Counted from the stretch's first letter, positions 17,590 to 26,989 are shown. The stretch: DNA of 64,000 nucleotides from Pseudomonadota bacterium (GCA_003247575.1 QJZC01000066.1:17709-81708); one strand, 5' to 3'. Numbers and translations are program-made. The notes: generated by a model from the sequence alone, not told the origin.

Positions 17590-19407
17590 ATGAACTCACA
17601 AGGACGAGTCGGCCCTGAGTCCCAGCCCGCCAGGAGCGGGGGCGCACTCCTCCTGATCTCATCTCTATGGGTCCTTTGTTGGGTTACGACTCCGAACGCC
17701 GCTTCGGCACAGACCCCCACGCCCTTTCCGCCGGTCGAACAGGTCGACCTCACGGACGACAGCGAGCCCGCACCGGCGCCCGTCCTGGATCCGCCAGCAC
17801 CGCGGGCAACGCCCCGCTCGGCGATGCTGAGCTTTCTGCAGGCCGCGCGCGCCGGGGACTACGAGCGCGCGGCAGAGTTCCTCGACCTCAGCCAGCTCGA
17901 GGATCCCGACGGTCCCCGACTCGCGCGGCAGCTCAAGCTCGTGCTGGATCAGACGTTGTGGATCGAGCTCGAACGCATCTCCGATCTGCCCGACGGCGAC
18001 CCTACTGACGGATCCCCGAGCCGCGACAAGGCTGGCGAGATCGAGGCATCCCGCGGGAAGGTGCCCGTATTGCTCGAGCGAAGTCGTCGCGACGGCGAGT
18101 GGCGGATCGCGCCTCGCACCGTGGGGCGCATCGAGGCGCTCTACGGGGAGTTCGGCCTCGGGATTCTAGGCGAGTACTTGCCACCTGTGATGTTCCGCTC
18201 ACTCGGAGAGCTCCAGCTGTGGCAGTGGACCTCGCTGCTCGCGGTCGTACTGCTGGCTTACGTGCTCGCGGCGATCACGATCGCCGCCGCACTGCGCGTC
18301 GCACGTCGATTTGTAGCCAAATCGGAGTCGAAGATCGACGACGACCTGCTCGAGGCCGCAGTCGGGCCGCTGACCGCACTACTGATGATCCTGTTCATCT
18401 CTGTCGGCGTGCTTCCGCTGCGAATTACCGGACCCGCCAGCTCACTGGTTGCTGCGTTGTCCCAGGTGTTCACCATTCTCGCCTTCGCCTGGTTCACCAT
18501 CCGTGCAGCCGATGTCGCCTCGCGAACTTTCGAACGCCGGCTTGCCGCGAGCACCGACACCACGGTGCTCACGATTATCCCGGTGGGGCGACGCCTCACG
18601 AAGTTCTTCCTCTCGCTGATCGCCATCCTGGCCGTGCTCCAGAACCTGGGCTTCAACGTGCTGAGCATCATCGCCGGGCTCGGCGTCGTCGGCATCGGCG
18701 TCGCACTCGCCGCGCAAAAGACCTTCGAGAATTTCTTCGGCACGATCTCGATCCTGATCGACCAGCCCATCCGAAGGGGAGACTTCTGTCGCTTCGGCGA
18801 TCAGGTCGGAACCGTCGAGGATATCGGGCTCCGATCCACGCGAATCCGCACGCTCGACCGCACGATCATCACCTTGCCCAATGCCGACTTCTCCATGGTG
18901 CGGATCGAGAACTTCACTGCGCGAGACCGGATTCGATTCACGACACTCCTGGGCCTCCGCTACGAGACGACGCCCGACCAGATGCGTCACGTGCTCATCG
19001 GTATCAAGCGCTTGCTCGTCTCACACGCGAGGGTCACTCCCGATCCTGCGCGCGTACGCTTCGTTGGATTCGGAAGTCACTCGCTCGACCTCGAGATCTT
19101 CGCCTACGTGGACACGGCAGACTGGAACGAGTTCCTCTCGATCCGCGAGGATCTCCTTCTGCGGATCATGGATGCGGTCGCCGCGAGCGGGACGGCCTTC
19201 GCCTTTCCTTCACAGACGATCTACCTCGGACGCGACTCGGGCCTGGACGCGGAGCGCGCACGGTTGGCCGAGACCGACGTGGCCCATGCGCGAGAGCGCC
19301 GCGAGCTCGCGCTGCCCGACCCTACAGCCGAAGCGGTCGCCGAGCTTCGCGGCTCCATCGCCTACCCGCCGGATGGATCCGCTGCTTCCGCCGGGTCGAG
19401 AGAATAG
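17590..19407 (+). CDS. MscS-type mechanosensitive ion channel
   Basis: The 605-residue protein begins with a signal peptide (about 1-40) and a periplasmic domain of some 160 residues (RSAMLSFLQAARAGDYERAAEFLDL onward) seen in large MscS relatives. Several transmembrane helices follow (about 215-365). The pore-lining helix and beta domain are marked by GLGVVGIGVALAAQKTFENFFGTISILIDQPIRRGDFC. The C-terminal vestibule domain is complete. It should release solutes on hypo-osmotic shock in the inner membrane. Its 3' end overlaps the convergent gene at 19362 by 46 bp. Confidence 0.95.
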   Translation: MNSQGRVGPESQPARSGGALLLISSLWVLCWVTTPNAASAQTPTPFPPVEQVDLTDDSEPAPAPVLDPPAPRATPRSAMLSFLQAARAGDYERAAEFLDLSQLEDPDGPRLARQLKLVLDQTLWIELERISDLPDGDPTDGSPSRDKAGEIEASRGKVPVLLERSRRDGEWRIAPRTVGRIEALYGEFGLGILGEYLPPVMFRSLGELQLWQWTSLLAVVLLAYVLAAITIAAALRVARRFVAKSESKIDDDLLEAAVGPLTALLMILFISVGVLPLRITGPASSLVAALSQVFTILAFAWFTIRAADVASRTFERRLAASTDTTVLTIIPVGRRLTKFFLSLIAILAVLQNLGFNVLSIIAGLGVVGIGVALAAQKTFENFFGTISILIDQPIRRGDFCRFGDQVGTVEDIGLRSTRIRTLDRTIITLPNADFSMVRIENFTARDRIRFTTLLGLRYETTPDQMRHVLIGIKRLLVSHARVTPDPARVRFVGFGSHSLDLEIFAYVDTADWNEFLSIREDLLLRIMDAVAASGTAFAFPSQTIYLGRDSGLDAERARLAETDVAHARERRELALPDPTAEAVAELRGSIAYPPDGSAASAGSRE

Positions 19408-20615
19408 GAGCGAAGAGCCTCGTCATAGAGACTCTGGAGCACGCCGAGCGGCGGGAGCTGCCGCACCCGAACTCGCGCCGGCAGCAGCGGCAAGGTCTCG
19501 ACCAGACCCCCGAGCTTGGGCATCACGTCGCGCCATTCGAAGAGGGTCGCGGAATGCCCTTCGATCGCGGGGAGCTGGATCCGATCTGTAACCGGCAACA
19601 GCAAATCTCCCTGGTGCACCCAGCGGCAGAACGTGTAGCCCCCACCACTCGCAGGAGCCTCTGCGGCAACGACCCGAATCGGGTTACGTTCACGCGCGTA
19701 GAGCGCCTGGAGTAGCTTGCGCTGACGCTCGAAAGCTCGGAGCTCGGGAGGAAGCTCCAGCGCACGCAGCTCCGCTGGGAAGTTCTCGTCGGTCGAGACA
19801 TAGCGCACCCAACCATCGGCTCCCCATCGCAGCGCGGTCATAGGAAGCTCGTCCCGCATGGCGAGCTTTCTTGCCAGCTCGACCATCGCCGCCAGCGAGC
19901 CCGTATCGCCAGAGTCCGCTAGCAGAAGCTTCGCACCTCCAACGATCATGGCGATGGGAGATCCGACGAAGAAGAGCCCCTTCAGGAGCTCGTGGCTGCG
20001 CCACAACGCTCCACCGAGGCGCGCTCCGAGGTGCGCGATCCGAACCCCGCCTGGGCCGGCATCGAAGAGATCGCTCGCCAGCGGACCCGCATGTTGCCCC
20101 GCCACTCGAATCGCGCGGTCGGCGGGGACACCCCATCGCTTCAGGTCGAGAGCCGTGCAGGCGAAGCGGCCTGCACGAGACTCATAGAAGAGACCCAATG
20201 CGAGCACCTCGGACAACGGATAGAGCACCTTCGTCCCCTGATCCGAGGGGCCTGCCAGCAGACAGATCTCTTCTGCGGCGCGACTGCATACCCGCAAGCA
20301 GAGATAGGGGGCGGCGCGCGCAAAGTCCTGCGGTACCGGGGGCACCATGAGCTGACGACGCAGCTCCGCGAACACCTTCTCTCGATCACCACCCGTCAGA
20401 TAGCGCTCGAACGCGGGCGCTAGAGCGACTTCGCGAGCGCTCTCTTCCTGCACGAGCGAGAATCGATGCGAGTCGAAGCGGTACTCGCGCACATGCGCGG
20501 TGTCGTGCAAGCCCTCCGCGAGCTCGGCCAAGAATTGCCGGCGTTTCGCGGCGACGCGAGCACGCCTCACCATCGCCACGGGACTCCAACGCTCTCGAAA
20601 CGACTGCGACTGCAT
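19362..20615 (-). CDS. Protein of unknown function, 417 residues
   Basis: The product is not recognised. It is mostly soluble-looking, with an Arg-rich start (VRRARVAAKRRQFLAELAEGL), a central GGALWRSHELLKGLFFVGSPIAMIVGGAKLLL segment that might be one hydrophobic stretch, and a C-terminal part rich in beta strands. Codon use and length support a real gene. The end overlaps the convergent MscS-type gene by 46 bp, so both C-termini are constrained by overlapping sequence. It lies downstream of putA on the same strand, but 583 bp away, so a shared transcript is doubtful. Confidence 0.75.
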   Translation of the reverse strand: MQSQSFRERWSPVAMVRRARVAAKRRQFLAELAEGLHDTAHVREYRFDSHRFSLVQEESAREVALAPAFERYLTGGDREKVFAELRRQLMVPPVPQDFARAAPYLCLRVCSRAAEEICLLAGPSDQGTKVLYPLSEVLALGLFYESRAGRFACTALDLKRWGVPADRAIRVAGQHAGPLASDLFDAGPGGVRIAHLGARLGGALWRSHELLKGLFFVGSPIAMIVGGAKLLLADSGDTGSLAAMVELARKLAMRDELPMTALRWGADGWVRYVSTDENFPAELRALELPPELRAFERQRKLLQALYARERNPIRVVAAEAPASGGGYTFCRWVHQGDLLLPVTDRIQLPAIEGHSATLFEWRDVMPKLGGLVETLPLLPARVRVRQLPPLGVLQSLYDEALRSYSLDPAEAADPSGG

Positions 20616-21198
20616 TCGCTCTGACCAAGCCGCCCCAAACTATAGTGGTAGAAAACAATGCACGGGTGAAGACCCCACGGTCCCCAGCCCTCGCGCTCCG
20701 GAGCCGCCGACGCCCCGACGCCCCGACGCCGAACCTACGACCGGCCATACTCCCCGGACGTCTTCCGGCGAGACGCCCTCGAGCAGAACGTATTCGACCA
20801 CGCCCGTGCCCGGGGCAATCCCGTGCCTGCTTCAGAACACTAGTCCATCCCGGCTCCGTTTCCCATCAGCTCTTCCCTGCCCGCGCTGCCGGAGCGCAGA
20901 CCCTCCCGTACGCCCCGCTGGCACGCGAGCAAATGCTCGCGAGTGCACCAGCTCTACCGAGCCACGGGGCCTGGCTCGTACCGCACGCCTACCGGATGCG
21001 CGATCCGACTCGAAGCTTCTGGGCTCGGGGGTGTCACCCGTCGCCTCGGCAAGGCCACTCCCTCACATCCAGAAATGACACTTAAATGAGACACTCCCAT
21101 GACTTCTGCGCAGCGCGCATTCCCCTCGTCGCGGCTCTCGAGATCGCAAAGCAGGCTCCGTGAAGCGTCGCGGGCATCGACCGCTGCCGATTTCTTCG
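20616..21198. other. Intergenic stretch downstream of putA
   Basis: No gene is recognised in these 583 bases. The sequence is C-rich with short CGACGCCC runs near 20710, and one A/T-rich spot near 21073-21095 with a direct repeat. Open frames on the plus strand give Arg/Pro-rich products without start signals. It presumably holds the promoter of the unknown gene ending at 19362. Confidence 0.4.
21073..21095. repeat. Short A/T-rich direct repeat
   Basis: AAATGACACTT is followed at once by AAATGAGACACT. This stands out from the GC-rich surroundings, just downstream of the putA stop. It could be a remnant of a mobile element end or chance; no partner copy was seen in the window. Confidence 0.35.
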
Positions 21199-24100
21199 CT
21201 AGAGCTCCGGGCTGAAACCGCGGCGCATCGAGTTCTCGCAGATGGAGCGGTGGACGACGAACTGGTCGAGATAGCCGGCTCCGCCGGCTTGGGCGCCGAC
21301 GCCCGACCAGCCCAGTCCTCCGAACGGCTGACGCGCGACACGCGCACCAGTGATGCCTCGGTTCAGGTAGAGATTGCCCACGCGAAACTCCCGGCGCGCG
21401 CGCTCGAGATGCGAGGGCGTTCGGCTGAACACGCCCCCCGTGAGGCGCGCCCGGGTCGCATTGGCCTCGCGTAGGGCTGTGTCGAAGTCGGACACACGCA
21501 TCACGGAGAGTACGGGCCCGAAGATCTCCTCGTTCGCCAGCCGATGCTCACGCCCGATAGCCGAGAAGATATGAGGCCCCACATATGGCTTTCCAACCGC
21601 CTCGGCCAAACCCTTTGGAACGGGGCACGCGAGCTCCAAGCGACCTTCCTGCTTCCCGATCTCGATGTAGTCGAGCACCTTGCGCAGCGCGGCCGCATCG
21701 ATCAGGGGACCGACGTCGGTGTTCGGATCTCGCGGGTCGCCGATCACCAGAGCGCGAGTCGCCTCGATCAGGCGCTCGAGGAACAGCTGGTACACGCCCT
21801 CCAGCACCACGACACGGCTGCAGGCGGAACACTTCTGTCCCTGGAAGCCGAACGCACTGTCGCGCACGCCCACGACGGCCTCGTCGAGATCTGCTGTGGC
21901 GTCGACGATGATCGCGTTCTTGCCTCCCATCTCGCAAACCACATGCTTGATCTCCCGTTGCTCTGGTACGACCTGCCCGGCGACGCGCAGGATGTCGAAC
22001 CCAACTTCCTGCGAACCGGTGAACGCGATCATCGCCACGCGCGGATCGCGCACGAGGCGGGCGCCCACCTCCTCTCCGGTACCGGGCACGAGCTGCAGCA
22101 CGTCTCGCGGCACTCCGGCACGCCAGAGGATGTCTGCCAGCGCGCGCGCACATGCGTTGGTCTGCTCGGCGGGCTTGAGTAGCACGACGTTTCCCGTGAC
22201 CAGTGCGGCGCAGGTCATCCCACAGGGAATCGCTACGGGAAAATTCCAGGGTGGGATCACGGCGACGACACCGCGCGGCTCGACCCGCTGCTCGTCGAGC
22301 TCGCCCACGTAGCTTCCGAGCTTGCAAGGCTCGAAGAGCGAGACCGCTTCACGCGCATAGAATTCGAGGAACTCGATCGCCTCGCAGACATCGCCATCGG
22401 CATCGGCCCAGCATTTTCCGTTCTCCGCTACGACAAGCGCGGCTACCTCATCGCGCTTTCCGCGCAGCACCGCAGCCGCTTCGACGAGGATCTCGGCACG
22501 TCGCACCACCGAGGTAGCAGCCCAGCCGCGAGCCGCAGCTTCGGCTCGCACGAGATGCGGCTCGATGTCTGCAACCGACACCGGCGCAGCGGGGACAGTC
22601 GCGGCCGAGACCGCGCTAGCGAAGGCATCGAACTGCCGAGCGTCGTGGAAGTCTCGCAGCGGCTCGGACGCGAACGGACGTCCGCCACAGATGGCGGCAG
22701 CTCCCGGCCGCAAGCTAACCGGCCTGAGAGCAGCAGCAGGCTCCCGCGTCTCCACACCCCCCTCGGCACACGGCTCAGCGCGAGGCTCCGGTCGGCGCAG
22801 CAGGATCTCGTTGCTCGCCCCTTGCAGGAATCCAGCCTTGAGCCAGCTCTCGTTCGACGTGTTCTCGAGCAGGCGTCGCACCAGATAGGCCATGCCCGGA
22901 ATCATCGCGCCGATGGGCACGTACTCGCGTAGACGCAGCCCACGCGCCACCGCCACCTCCTTGAGTGGCTCGGCCATTCCGTAGAGCATCTGCAGCTCGA
23001 GAGCGGACATCGGAAGCGATGTCCGCTCGAGGTGTGCGACCGCGCAGTTGATCGAACGAACGTTGTGACTTCCGAGGGCCAAGCGCACACCACCGCTCCC
23101 GGGTGTCGTCGGCGCGGCCGCGATGAAGCGGCCCACCAGATCCTCGAAGCAGGCATCGGTCGCAGCCTTGCTCGACCACACCGGGCACGGCCAGCCCTGC
23201 TGCTGCGCATGAATCGTCTCGTAGTCCCAGTAGGCGCCCTTGACCAGCCGCACGGTGATGACCCGCTCGTGCCGCTGCGCCCATCCGATCAGCCGCTCGG
23301 CATCTGCCGCCGCAGATCGCAGATAGGCCTGCAGCGCAATCCCGGCGTGGAACTCGAAACGTTCGCAGCAGCGCTCGAAGGTGCGCAGCACCAGCTCCTT
23401 GATCGCGAACTGCTCGATGTCGAAGTTGACGAAGACACCTAGCTGTGTTGCTTCCTCGAGAATGGGCGTCAGCACGCCCACGAGACGCTCTACGCCGCGA
23501 TCCAGATCGATCGAAGTCGCTCGAGGATCGAGCGAGCTCAGCTTGATCGAGACGCTCGCGCGCGGCAACGCCCCGAACGGATCGTGCTCGAGACGCTCGC
23601 TGCTGGGCCAGTCGGTCACGCGCGCGGCCAACTCCCGGATCAGCGCCAGATAGCGCTCGGCATACTGCTCGGCCTCGGCCTGACTGACACAGGCTTCGCC
23701 GAGTAGATCGACCGAGAACGCGCGCTCCTTCTCCCATGCAGCCCGGAGACCGGGCAGTGCACCGTCCACCGACTCTCCGGCGATGAAATTCTGTGCCATC
23801 GAGCGAATCTGATGTCCGATCGCCCGACTCGCGGCGCCCTTGGCCATGCGCGTCGCTCGTAGCCCCACCTGCATGCCCCGCGGCAGCACTAGCCCAGGCA
23901 TGGAGAAGTAATCGTTCAGCACGTCACACAGATGCGCGGGATCGCCCAGCATCGGAAACACATCGACGAAGCGAAACAGCTGCACCTTGAAAGCTTCGTC
24001 CGCAAGTGCGCGCTCGACCAGTCGCTCCGACCAGACGCTTCGGCTCGCCTTCGCCGCTGCACGCGCATCCTCGAGCCACTCTCGCCCCTGGATCTGGATG

Positions 24101-24453
24101 TCTCGTTCGAGCTCGGGATCGTGGGCCTGATAGGGGAACTCGGGCAGGCCTCGCTCGCTCTCAGGGCCCTCCTGTCGGCGGCTCCGAGGCCCGCCAGAGG
24201 TTACGCGAGGCCCAGCGGTGTCCTCATGCAGCGCGCCGCCCTCGCGGTTGCGCGACTCCGGGGTCACAGACTCCGGGGTCGCAGACAGGATTCCGGAGAC
24301 GGGCGACGGAACTCCGGCGGGGGAACGCCCCGCGTGCCGTTCCTGACCCTGCGCACCGCGCCTACCACGCGCTGCAGACCACGTCGCTCGAAGTCGAGCC
24401 GCCCAGTGCATTCTGAAGTTCAGGGTACTGTGGATCGAGAAGACGGCAAGCAT
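21199..24453 (-). CDS. putA: Bifunctional proline dehydrogenase / P5C dehydrogenase
   Basis: This large enzyme oxidises proline to glutamate in two steps. The FAD-dependent proline dehydrogenase barrel (about 210-555) shows VSIKLSSLDPR, NFDIEQFAIK, LQAYLRSA and LVKGAYWDYE (403-412). The NAD-dependent aldehyde dehydrogenase part (about 600-1084) shows PPWNFPVAIP (734-743), EMGGKNAIIVDA (841-852), the catalytic Cys875 in GQKCSACS, and NEEIFGPVLS. No DNA-binding RHH domain is present, so it is not the self-regulating E. coli type. The start is uncertain: the frame is open from 24453 but the first 100 residues are Arg/Gly/Pro-rich, include a 15-bp tandem repeat, and offer no ATG after codon 15. 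The true N-terminus probably lies between 24150 and 24300. Confidence 0.95.
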   Translation of the reverse strand: MLAVFSIHSTLNFRMHWAARLRATWSAARGRRGAQGQERHAGRSPAGVPSPVSGILSATPESVTPESRNREGGALHEDTAGPRVTSGGPRSRRQEGPESERGLPEFPYQAHDPELERDIQIQGREWLEDARAAAKASRSVWSERLVERALADEAFKVQLFRFVDVFPMLGDPAHLCDVLNDYFSMPGLVLPRGMQVGLRATRMAKGAASRAIGHQIRSMAQNFIAGESVDGALPGLRAAWEKERAFSVDLLGEACVSQAEAEQYAERYLALIRELAARVTDWPSSERLEHDPFGALPRASVSIKLSSLDPRATSIDLDRGVERLVGVLTPILEEATQLGVFVNFDIEQFAIKELVLRTFERCCERFEFHAGIALQAYLRSAAADAERLIGWAQRHERVITVRLVKGAYWDYETIHAQQQGWPCPVWSSKAATDACFEDLVGRFIAAAPTTPGSGGVRLALGSHNVRSINCAVAHLERTSLPMSALELQMLYGMAEPLKEVAVARGLRLREYVPIGAMIPGMAYLVRRLLENTSNESWLKAGFLQGASNEILLRRPEPRAEPCAEGGVETREPAAALRPVSLRPGAAAICGGRPFASEPLRDFHDARQFDAFASAVSAATVPAAPVSVADIEPHLVRAEAAARGWAATSVVRRAEILVEAAAVLRGKRDEVAALVVAENGKCWADADGDVCEAIEFLEFYAREAVSLFEPCKLGSYVGELDEQRVEPRGVVAVIPPWNFPVAIPCGMTCAALVTGNVVLLKPAEQTNACARALADILWRAGVPRDVLQLVPGTGEEVGARLVRDPRVAMIAFTGSQEVGFDILRVAGQVVPEQREIKHVVCEMGGKNAIIVDATADLDEAVVGVRDSAFGFQGQKCSACSRVVVLEGVYQLFLERLIEATRALVIGDPRDPNTDVGPLIDAAALRKVLDYIEIGKQEGRLELACPVPKGLAEAVGKPYVGPHIFSAIGREHRLANEEIFGPVLSVMRVSDFDTALREANATRARLTGGVFSRTPSHLERARREFRVGNLYLNRGITGARVARQPFGGLGWSGVGAQAGGAGYLDQFVVHRSICENSMRRGFSPEL
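24254..24283. repeat. 15-bp tandem duplication near the putA 5' end
   Basis: GACTCCGGGGTCACA is followed by GACTCCGGGGTCGCA, one mismatch in 15. Its length keeps the putA frame open, but it may well lie upstream of the real start. Confidence 0.8.
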
Positions 24454-24498
24454 CGCGCCGCCCCTCGAGCCTCATCCATCGAAGCCGCTCGGTGGTCG

Positions 24499-25119
24499 TC
24501 AGTTCCCGGCACGTCGTCGCAGCTGATTGCGCTGCACGGCCATGGCTATGCGCGGCAGCGCCTGGACCAGATCCCCCTCGATCACACGGAGTCCATAGCG
24601 CGTGCGGCCGCCCGGAGGCACCTGAACACTCTGTACCACCACCAGTCCATTCGACGGCTCGCCCTCGAAAGTCAGCGACACGTCGAGCTTGCTCCCGGGT
24701 GCGTATGTGGTGCGAGCGAGCACCGCGAGCCCCGTCTGGCTGACGTCGAGAACCTCACACCCCTGCTCGGAGCCGAGCCGGGCCTGAATGTCCTCGACGA
24801 GCGTGCCACAGCGATACGACTGGCGGCTCTCGGCGAGAATGGCATCGGCTGTGGTCTCGAGCCGCACGCTGGTCTCGGATTGCAGCTCGAGAACGCATGC
24901 GGGCTGCTGCATGAACTTGCGCTGTTGCTCGTAGTAGACGAACACGTTCTGCTGGACCTCGAGCGGGAGCGGCTGCTCGAGTTCGAGGATCAGCTCGTGT
25001 CCATCGCCACCCGCAACACGCGCTCGATGCAGAATGCGGTCTCGACTGGGCTGGCCGCCGCCATCGGGCTGCGGAACCTGAACGAAGATCTCATCGCTGT
25101 CGGGCTTGAATCGAACCAT
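24499..25119 (-). CDS. PilZ-domain protein
   Basis: The 206-residue product has an N-terminal beta-rich region and a C-terminal PilZ-like domain marked by ESRQSYRCGTLVEDIQARL and the DVSQTGLAVLA strand pair (the DxSxxG motif). PilZ domains of this layout bind cyclic di-GMP and resemble the YcgR-type two-domain arrangement. The usual RxxxR motif is only partly present, so ligand binding is uncertain. ATG 25119 has GGAGGGG seven to eight bases upstream. The HDOD-GGDEF gene 10 kb away could supply the signal, and PilZ proteins often act on flagella, pili or exopolysaccharide. Confidence 0.82.
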   Translation of the reverse strand: MVRFKPDSDEIFVQVPQPDGGGQPSRDRILHRARVAGGDGHELILELEQPLPLEVQQNVFVYYEQQRKFMQQPACVLELQSETSVRLETTADAILAESRQSYRCGTLVEDIQARLGSEQGCEVLDVSQTGLAVLARTTYAPGSKLDVSLTFEGEPSNGLVVVQSVQVPPGGRTRYGLRVIEGDLVQALPRIAMAVQRNQLRRRAGN

Positions 25120-25410
25120 CGCTGCGCCCCTCCGAGCCTGCATCGGCCGCACAGAGACGCAGCTTGACACCAGCAGCGCGCAGATCGTGGGCGTTCGGAG
25201 CGTCGCCGCGGCGCACCCGCGGTCGGCGCACTCGCCTACGCTCGCAACGGGCGCTCCTGAAGCCGCCCCCCGTCGCGAGCGTATTCGCCCTGCTTGGTGC
25301 TACGCGTCCCACCTGCACACTCACCTCGCGCGCGCTGCGCACAACGGTGTGCACGAATGCTTCGAAGCGCATTCAGCCCGACAGGTCTTTCGCCGTAGAG
25401 CATCTACGCC

Positions 25411-26019
25411 ATGAAGATCACAAGCTTCGACAGCTCTACGCAGGTTGCGCAGGATCGCAGGGGGGAGCTGCGCGCGCTGATCGACGCGCTCGACCTGGAG
25501 CTCGCCCGGCCGTGCGCCGACTGCACGAGCCCGTGCGGGTGCGCGCGGCGCTCCCCCACGTGCGCCTGCAAGTGCTCCCCGCAGTGCCTGGATGCACCGC
25601 GAAAGCTCTCCAGCGAGGGAGACCGCTACCCCATCGAGCCGGGAGTGGTCTCGCTCGTGTTCGCCTTCCACACGCTACGCCTGGTAAAGCCCTGCTGGTC
25701 GTGCGAGGGACACGGCCACGGCACACACTTCAAGACGCCACAGCTCTGGTTCTACGCCGACAGCGCGCTCTATCCCGAGCTGATCTCGCGCTACGTCACA
25801 ACGCAAAGCCGGCGACTCTCGACGACCTGGACGGTGTCCCTGTGCGCCCACCAAGCGGATCCCACCGCAACGACCTTCGCCCTGATGCCCATCCTGAAGG
25901 AAGCGGACGAGGCCGACCTACCCGCGCTCCAGAACGATCTCCGCACCCTGGCCAATGGCCTGAAAGCAGGAGTTCGCCAAATCGCGAGCGACCTACTGCG
26001 TCAGCTCACACTCCGCTGA
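25411..26019 (+). CDS. Cysteine-rich protein of unknown function
   Basis: The 202-residue product is not recognised. Its most striking part is a cluster of eight cysteines within 25 residues (35, 38, 42, 44, 51, 53, 55, 59; pattern CADCTSPCGC then CACKCSPQC), followed near residue 94 by CWSCEGHGHGTH. No signal peptide is seen, so it should be cytoplasmic, where such clusters bind zinc or an iron-sulphur centre. The C-terminal half is alpha-helical (ADLPALQNDLRTLANGLKAG). It is divergent from the PilZ gene across about 290 bp that hold nothing else recognisable. Confidence 0.75.
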   Translation: MKITSFDSSTQVAQDRRGELRALIDALDLELARPCADCTSPCGCARRSPTCACKCSPQCLDAPRKLSSEGDRYPIEPGVVSLVFAFHTLRLVKPCWSCEGHGHGTHFKTPQLWFYADSALYPELISRYVTTQSRRLSTTWTVSLCAHQADPTATTFALMPILKEADEADLPALQNDLRTLANGLKAGVRQIASDLLRQLTLR

Positions 26020-26201
26020 GAGCCGCCCGCTCGTCGAGCGTCACCTGCGAGGCGGGCTAGAACGCGCTCTCGGACCTGGACGACCCCAGACTCTCGCGTG
26101 ATACCCTTCTGCACGGAGCAACCCTGCATCGCCTTCCAGGCAAATATCGCAGGCGCGCCTCATCTTCCTGCAAACCGAAGGGCAGTACGACGCAACCCAT
26201 C

Positions 26202-26567
26202 GTGACCCTTACCCTTGGGCGCATCATCGGAGTGATTGGCCTCGCGCTCGCGTTTGGAGTAGTGCCTCTGTCTCTCGTTGATCCCGTGCTGAGCGGTGCC
26301 GCGCTCGCATCCTCAACGATTGCCGCCGGAATCTCCGCAATCCTCACACGCAATCCGCGCTTCGGCCCGGCAGTCTCTGCAATGGGGCTAGCCTATTGCT
26401 CGGCACTGGTCCTCTGTCACAGCCATGGAAACTACCAGCTCGAAATTCCAACTAGCGCTTCTATCGTCAGCTGCGGAGCAGTGCTGATCCCTCCCCTCTC
26501 GGTGGGTGGCGTCCTGTTCATGGTGGCGCACATTCGTAGACGAGGGCTTCCGAAGCGCCCAGGTTGA
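26202..26567 (+). CDS. Small putative membrane protein
   Basis: The 121-residue product, starting at GTG, has three or four hydrophobic segments (IIGVIGLALAFGVVPLSLV, ASSTIAAGISAIL, AVSAMGLAYCSALVL, VLIPPLSVGGVLFMV) and a basic C-terminus, as in small inner-membrane proteins. No family is recognised. GC content at third positions is lower than in flanking genes and no ribosome binding site is obvious, so it may be a transferred or weakly constrained gene. Confidence 0.5.
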   Translation: MTLTLGRIIGVIGLALAFGVVPLSLVDPVLSGAALASSTIAAGISAILTRNPRFGPAVSAMGLAYCSALVLCHSHGNYQLEIPTSASIVSCGAVLIPPLSVGGVLFMVAHIRRRGLPKRPG

Positions 26568-26600
26568 ATCCGAGCTCCGACCGGTCACCCCGAACGATCA

Positions 26601-26671
26601 GGGCCCAGGAATCACGCCTGCCGGGCCGTTCGAGCCTGCGACTAGGCCTGGCAGGCGTGATTCCTGGGCCC
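26601..26671. terminator. Very long perfect hairpin between convergent genes
   Basis: The 22 bases from GGGCCCAGGAATCACG (26601-26622) are matched exactly by their complement at 26650-26671, with a mismatch and four more pairs extending towards the loop. It lies 30 bp from each of two convergent gene ends, which fits a bidirectional terminator. No T-run flanks it. A mobile palindromic element is the alternative. Confidence 0.65.
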
Positions 26672-26698
26672 CGACCACAGCCCAGTGAACCAGCGCGC

Positions 26699-26989
26699 CT
26701 AGAAGCCCAGGCTCGCGAGCTGATTCGTCAAGCGGTTGATCAGTCCGGCGAGGAGCGGGTGTGCGGTCTCGAACTCGAGCGCGAGCCTCTCGACCTTCTC
26801 CGACAGGCCACTCTCATCCAAGTCGGCGCCCTGTGCGTGTGCGCGCTCGAGGGCGTGTTCGACCTCGTGTAGCGTTTCGCGGAGCGGTGCTTCGAGGCTC
26901 GCATCGATCGGCTCCGAGTCCGCCAGGGTCTGATGCAGCTCGCGCAGGAGCGAGCGGACGTGCTCCGAGCGCTCGGACGAATCGGTCAT
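26699..26989 (-). CDS. DUF4404-family protein
   Basis: The 96-residue product matches the small DUF4404 family: SEHVRSLLRELHQTLADSEPIDASLEAPLRETLHEVEHAL in its first half and ETAHPLLAGLINRLTNQLASLGF at the C-terminus. It is entirely helical with heptad-like spacing and has no signal peptide. The family function is unknown. It is followed on the same strand, in the opposite direction of growth, by the convergent small membrane protein. Confidence 0.82.
   Translation of the reverse strand: MTDSSERSEHVRSLLRELHQTLADSEPIDASLEAPLRETLHEVEHALERAHAQGADLDESGLSEKVERLALEFETAHPLLAGLINRLTNQLASLGF

Noticed and set aside
21073..21095. Possible terminal repeat of an insertion sequence
   Set aside because: Only a short direct repeat is seen; no transposase, inverted partner or target duplication was found nearby.
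24499..25170. Longer start for the PilZ-domain gene at 25170
   Set aside because: The ATG at 25119 has GGAGGGG at a suitable distance; the upstream 17 residues lack support.
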